Shown in pieces: positions 5,257 to 6,868 of a DNA stretch of 6,868 bases. The notes beneath the pieces are model-generated. The model was not told the DNA's origin, ran no database searches, and worked only from the letters and a program-made list of their open reading frames with translations. Both the position numbers and the translations under genes were made by a program. The stretch comes from Methanobacteriota archaeon (GTDB taxonomy: Archaea > Halobacteriota > Methanomicrobia > Methanomicrobiales > Methanoculleaceae): the NCBI GenBank assembly GCA_023457135.1, contig JAEWMO010000175.1:1-6868 (forward strand), given 5' to 3'. Numbering within the stretch: the stretch's first letter is position 1; every line of letters begins with the position of its first letter.

Positions 5257-6496
5257 ACCGGACGAGGCAGGCGTAGACGGCGAACGCGGCGACGATCCCG
5301 TTTAAGGGCGGGATGCCGGGGGCAAGGAGGGCCGCAAGGGAGCCTGCGGCGTAGGCGGCAAGCCCCCGCCGGTTGAACCGGGGGACGGCCGCGTCCTCGA
5401 GCGGCGGGTAGCGGCCCCGGTGGCCGATGAAGAAGTCGGCCATGATCACCCCGCCGAGCGGGGGGATGAGCACCCCCATCATGACCATGTAGGGGATCAG
5501 CCAGTCGTACATGCCGAGCAGGGCGAGCAGGGTCCCTGCGGCGGCGCCGGCAAAGGTGACGAGCCTGCGGCGTTCGGTCCGGAAGAAGTGGCACCCGGCG
5601 ACCGAGAAGTTGTAGATGGTGTTGTCCTGGGTCGTCCAGATATTCAGGAAGAGGAGGAGGACGCCGCCGGCAAGAAGGCCCTGGACCGCCAGGACCTCGA
5701 CGATGTCGTCGAGGCCGTAGACGGCTGCGCCGACGGCGCCGACACCGAGCATCAGGGTGTTCCCGAAGAAGAATGCAAGGACCGATGAGCCGACCGCGGC
5801 CCGGCCGGACCCGGCAAAGCGCGTCCAGTTGGCGACCTGGGTACCCCCGGAGACAAACGTCCCGACGACGATGGTGAGGGCCTCGGTGACCGTGAGGGTG
5901 CCTGCCGCGAGGGGACCGGCGGCGCTCCCGGCATCCCGGAAGGCGACCGCCATGCTCGCGGTGATGAGAAGGAGCATGGCCGGGACAGCGATCCACGAGA
6001 GGGCCGCAAGCCCGCGGTAGCCGATATACGCCGTCAGGCAGAAGCCGAGCCCGAAGACCACCATCAGGGGCGCCTGCAGTCCCGGGTCGAGGCCGAGGAG
6101 GCGGACGAGGACGATCGTGATCGTCGCGGCGCCCCAGGCGTACCAGCCGATCTGGGTGAGGCCGAGCACGGCGTCGGACCACCTGCTCCCGATATCCCCG
6201 AAGGCGAACCGGGCGGAGAGGACAGTGGAGAGACCGCTTTTATAGCCGACGTAGCCGAGACCGGCGACGTATGCGGCGAGGATCGCGTTCCCGCAGAGGA
6301 TGATCCCGGCGAGGTCGGGCCAGAACGGGAATGCAACCCCGATCTTCGCACCGCCCCAGATTGTGGCGGAGAAGAAGGTGAAGCCGAGCAGCACCAGGGT
6401 GATCGGCCAGAACCCCTGCCGGGCCTCGTGCGGGACGGCGGAGAGCGGGTAATCCTCCGTACCGCTCCGGCCCGCCGTGTCGCCGCCCTCCTCCAC
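5249..6496 (-). CDS. codB: Cytosine permease (NCS1 family, CodB type)
   Basis: This is a 12-helix integral membrane protein that imports cytosine, and possibly related bases, by cation symport. From GTG 6496 it has 415 residues, close to the 419 of E. coli CodB. Matches to CodB that I recognise include LGFTFFSATIWGG in helix 1 (37-49), ARFAFG (95-100), TQIGWY (114-119), FFFGNTLM (242-249), LNIWTTQDN (284-292) and PPLGGVIMADF (345-355), spread along the whole length. An upstream in-frame ATG at 6553 would add 19 residues, but 11 of those 19 codons end in A or T, unlike the rest of the gene, so the GTG is preferred. No codA (cytosine deaminase) lies beside it in the window. Its last 8 bases overlap the converging reductase gene. 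Family is firm; cytosine itself is the likely but unproven substrate. Confidence 0.9.
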   Translation of the reverse strand: MEEGGDTAGRSGTEDYPLSAVPHEARQGFWPITLVLLGFTFFSATIWGGAKIGVAFPFWPDLAGIILCGNAILAAYVAGLGYVGYKSGLSTVLSARFAFGDIGSRWSDAVLGLTQIGWYAWGAATITIVLVRLLGLDPGLQAPLMVVFGLGFCLTAYIGYRGLAALSWIAVPAMLLLITASMAVAFRDAGSAAGPLAAGTLTVTEALTIVVGTFVSGGTQVANWTRFAGSGRAAVGSSVLAFFFGNTLMLGVGAVGAAVYGLDDIVEVLAVQGLLAGGVLLLFLNIWTTQDNTIYNFSVAGCHFFRTERRRLVTFAGAAAGTLLALLGMYDWLIPYMVMMGVLIPPLGGVIMADFFIGHRGRYPPLEDAAVPRFNRRGLAAYAAGSLAALLAPGIPPLNGIVAAFAVYACLVRFR

Positions 6497-6666
6497 CCGG
6501 AATACTGCTGTTTCGCCGATAGCTGGAGGTTCTACCGCCAAAGACAAATGCATTCCGGTTTTCTGTCCTGTGCGGAGAAGATCTGCTCGTTTTTTGTGGA
6601 GAAATCCCCCGGGAGGCTGCCGGACCGATCCAAGGTGTCAAATACCGGGCCCGACGATCCTCATGT
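6497..6666. promoter_or_regulatory. Divergent intergenic region between codB and the right-edge gene
   Basis: This stretch of about 170 bases is clearly richer in A and T than the coding DNA around it, including a run of six T's near 6590, as expected for promoter DNA. For codB the minus strand offers GCTATCGG (6516-6523), centred about 23 bases before GTG 6496. If ATG 6553 is used instead, the A-rich ACAAAAAAC-like run at about 6588-6597 would serve. No stable repeat, riboswitch or RNA gene was recognised. Confidence 0.45.
6638..6646 (+). promoter_or_regulatory. TATA-box-like element for the right-edge gene
   Basis: TCAAATACC is centred about 25 bases before ATG 6667, giving a predicted leaderless transcript. 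There is no convincing Shine-Dalgarno before this ATG. Confidence 0.4.
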
Positions 6667-6868
6667 ATGCCGAGCGTGCGGATCAACGACGGAGATCTCC
6701 CCTCCGGGAGCGGCGTGGAGGGAGCGAGGAAGAAGAAGGGTGACGGGACTCCGGCGCCCGACCGCCGGGAGCCCGGGGCGACTGCCGCAAAGGAGGAACA
6801 GGCTCCCGTAAAATCCCGGCACACGAGGCCCCGCATCGGGGGAGACGACGGCGATATCTTCTACACCG
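6667..6868 (+). CDS. Unidentified protein, N-terminal part, cut by the window end
   Basis: An open frame runs from ATG 6667 (MPSVRINDGDLPSG...) to the edge, giving 67 residues with no stop. The visible part is hydrophilic and probably disordered, with a lysine cluster near 22-24, many Arg/Glu/Pro residues, and a final GGDDGDIFYT that may begin a folded domain. Third codon positions are G/C-rich like the neighbouring genes, and a TATA-like box stands at the right distance, so I think it is a real gene. I do not recognise the family. An overlapping frame from ATG 6663 (MYAERADQ...) stops at about 6743 and is rejected. Confidence 0.5.
   Translation, partial: MPSVRINDGDLPSGSGVEGARKKKGDGTPAPDRREPGATAAKEEQAPVKSRHTRPRIGGDDGDIFYT

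Noticed and set aside
1..6868. tRNA or rRNA genes, CRISPR arrays, insertion sequences, toxin-antitoxin or phage genes
   Set aside because: No matching sequences or gene products were seen; the coding map accounts for nearly all of the window.

Overview
This window is very GC-rich, and G/C strongly dominates third codon positions. Its genes are packed, several have TATA-like boxes about 25 bases before the start codon with no leader, and its protein content points to a methanogenic archaeon. The best clues are a coenzyme F390 synthetase-type enzyme, a ferredoxin:disulfide reductase fused to rubredoxin, and a secreted Thr/Pro-linker surface protein. I infer Methanomicrobiales, most likely Methanoculleus or a close relative. 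I cannot confirm the species from sequence alone.

Layout, left to right. (1) 1-701, plus: the C-terminal half of an SLC13/DASS sodium:anion symporter, cut by the window edge. (2) 744-2099, plus: an adenylate-forming enzyme of the PaaK/coenzyme F390 synthetase family. (3) 2105-2653, minus: a small secreted, membrane-anchored surface protein, tail to tail with gene 2 across a 5-base gap. (4) 2775-4421, plus: a metallo-beta-lactamase-fold hydrolase with a long C-terminal extension that resembles a degenerate histidine kinase. (5) 4479-4760 and 4753-5256, plus: an overlapping pair encoding a glutaredoxin/NrdH-like redoxin and a ferredoxin:disulfide reductase with a C-terminal rubredoxin domain. 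(6) 5249-6496, minus: a CodB-type cytosine permease whose 3' end overlaps the reductase gene by 8 bases. (7) 6667 to the right edge, plus: the start of an unidentified gene. The window holds no RNA genes, CRISPR array or insertion sequence that I can see. No gene-free stretch exceeds 300 bases.

How the genes may work together. The clearest functional unit is gene pair 5: ferredoxin electrons pass through the 4Fe-4S disulfide reductase to the small CxxC redoxin. The F390 synthetase-like gene (adenylylation of the redox cofactor F420) and the MBL protein with a kinase-like tail also suit a redox or oxygen-response neighbourhood, but they have their own promoters and this link is inference. The transporters and the surface protein look like independent neighbours. 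Start codons of genes 3, 4, 6 and the reductase were re-chosen from codon composition, Shine-Dalgarno position and family length.
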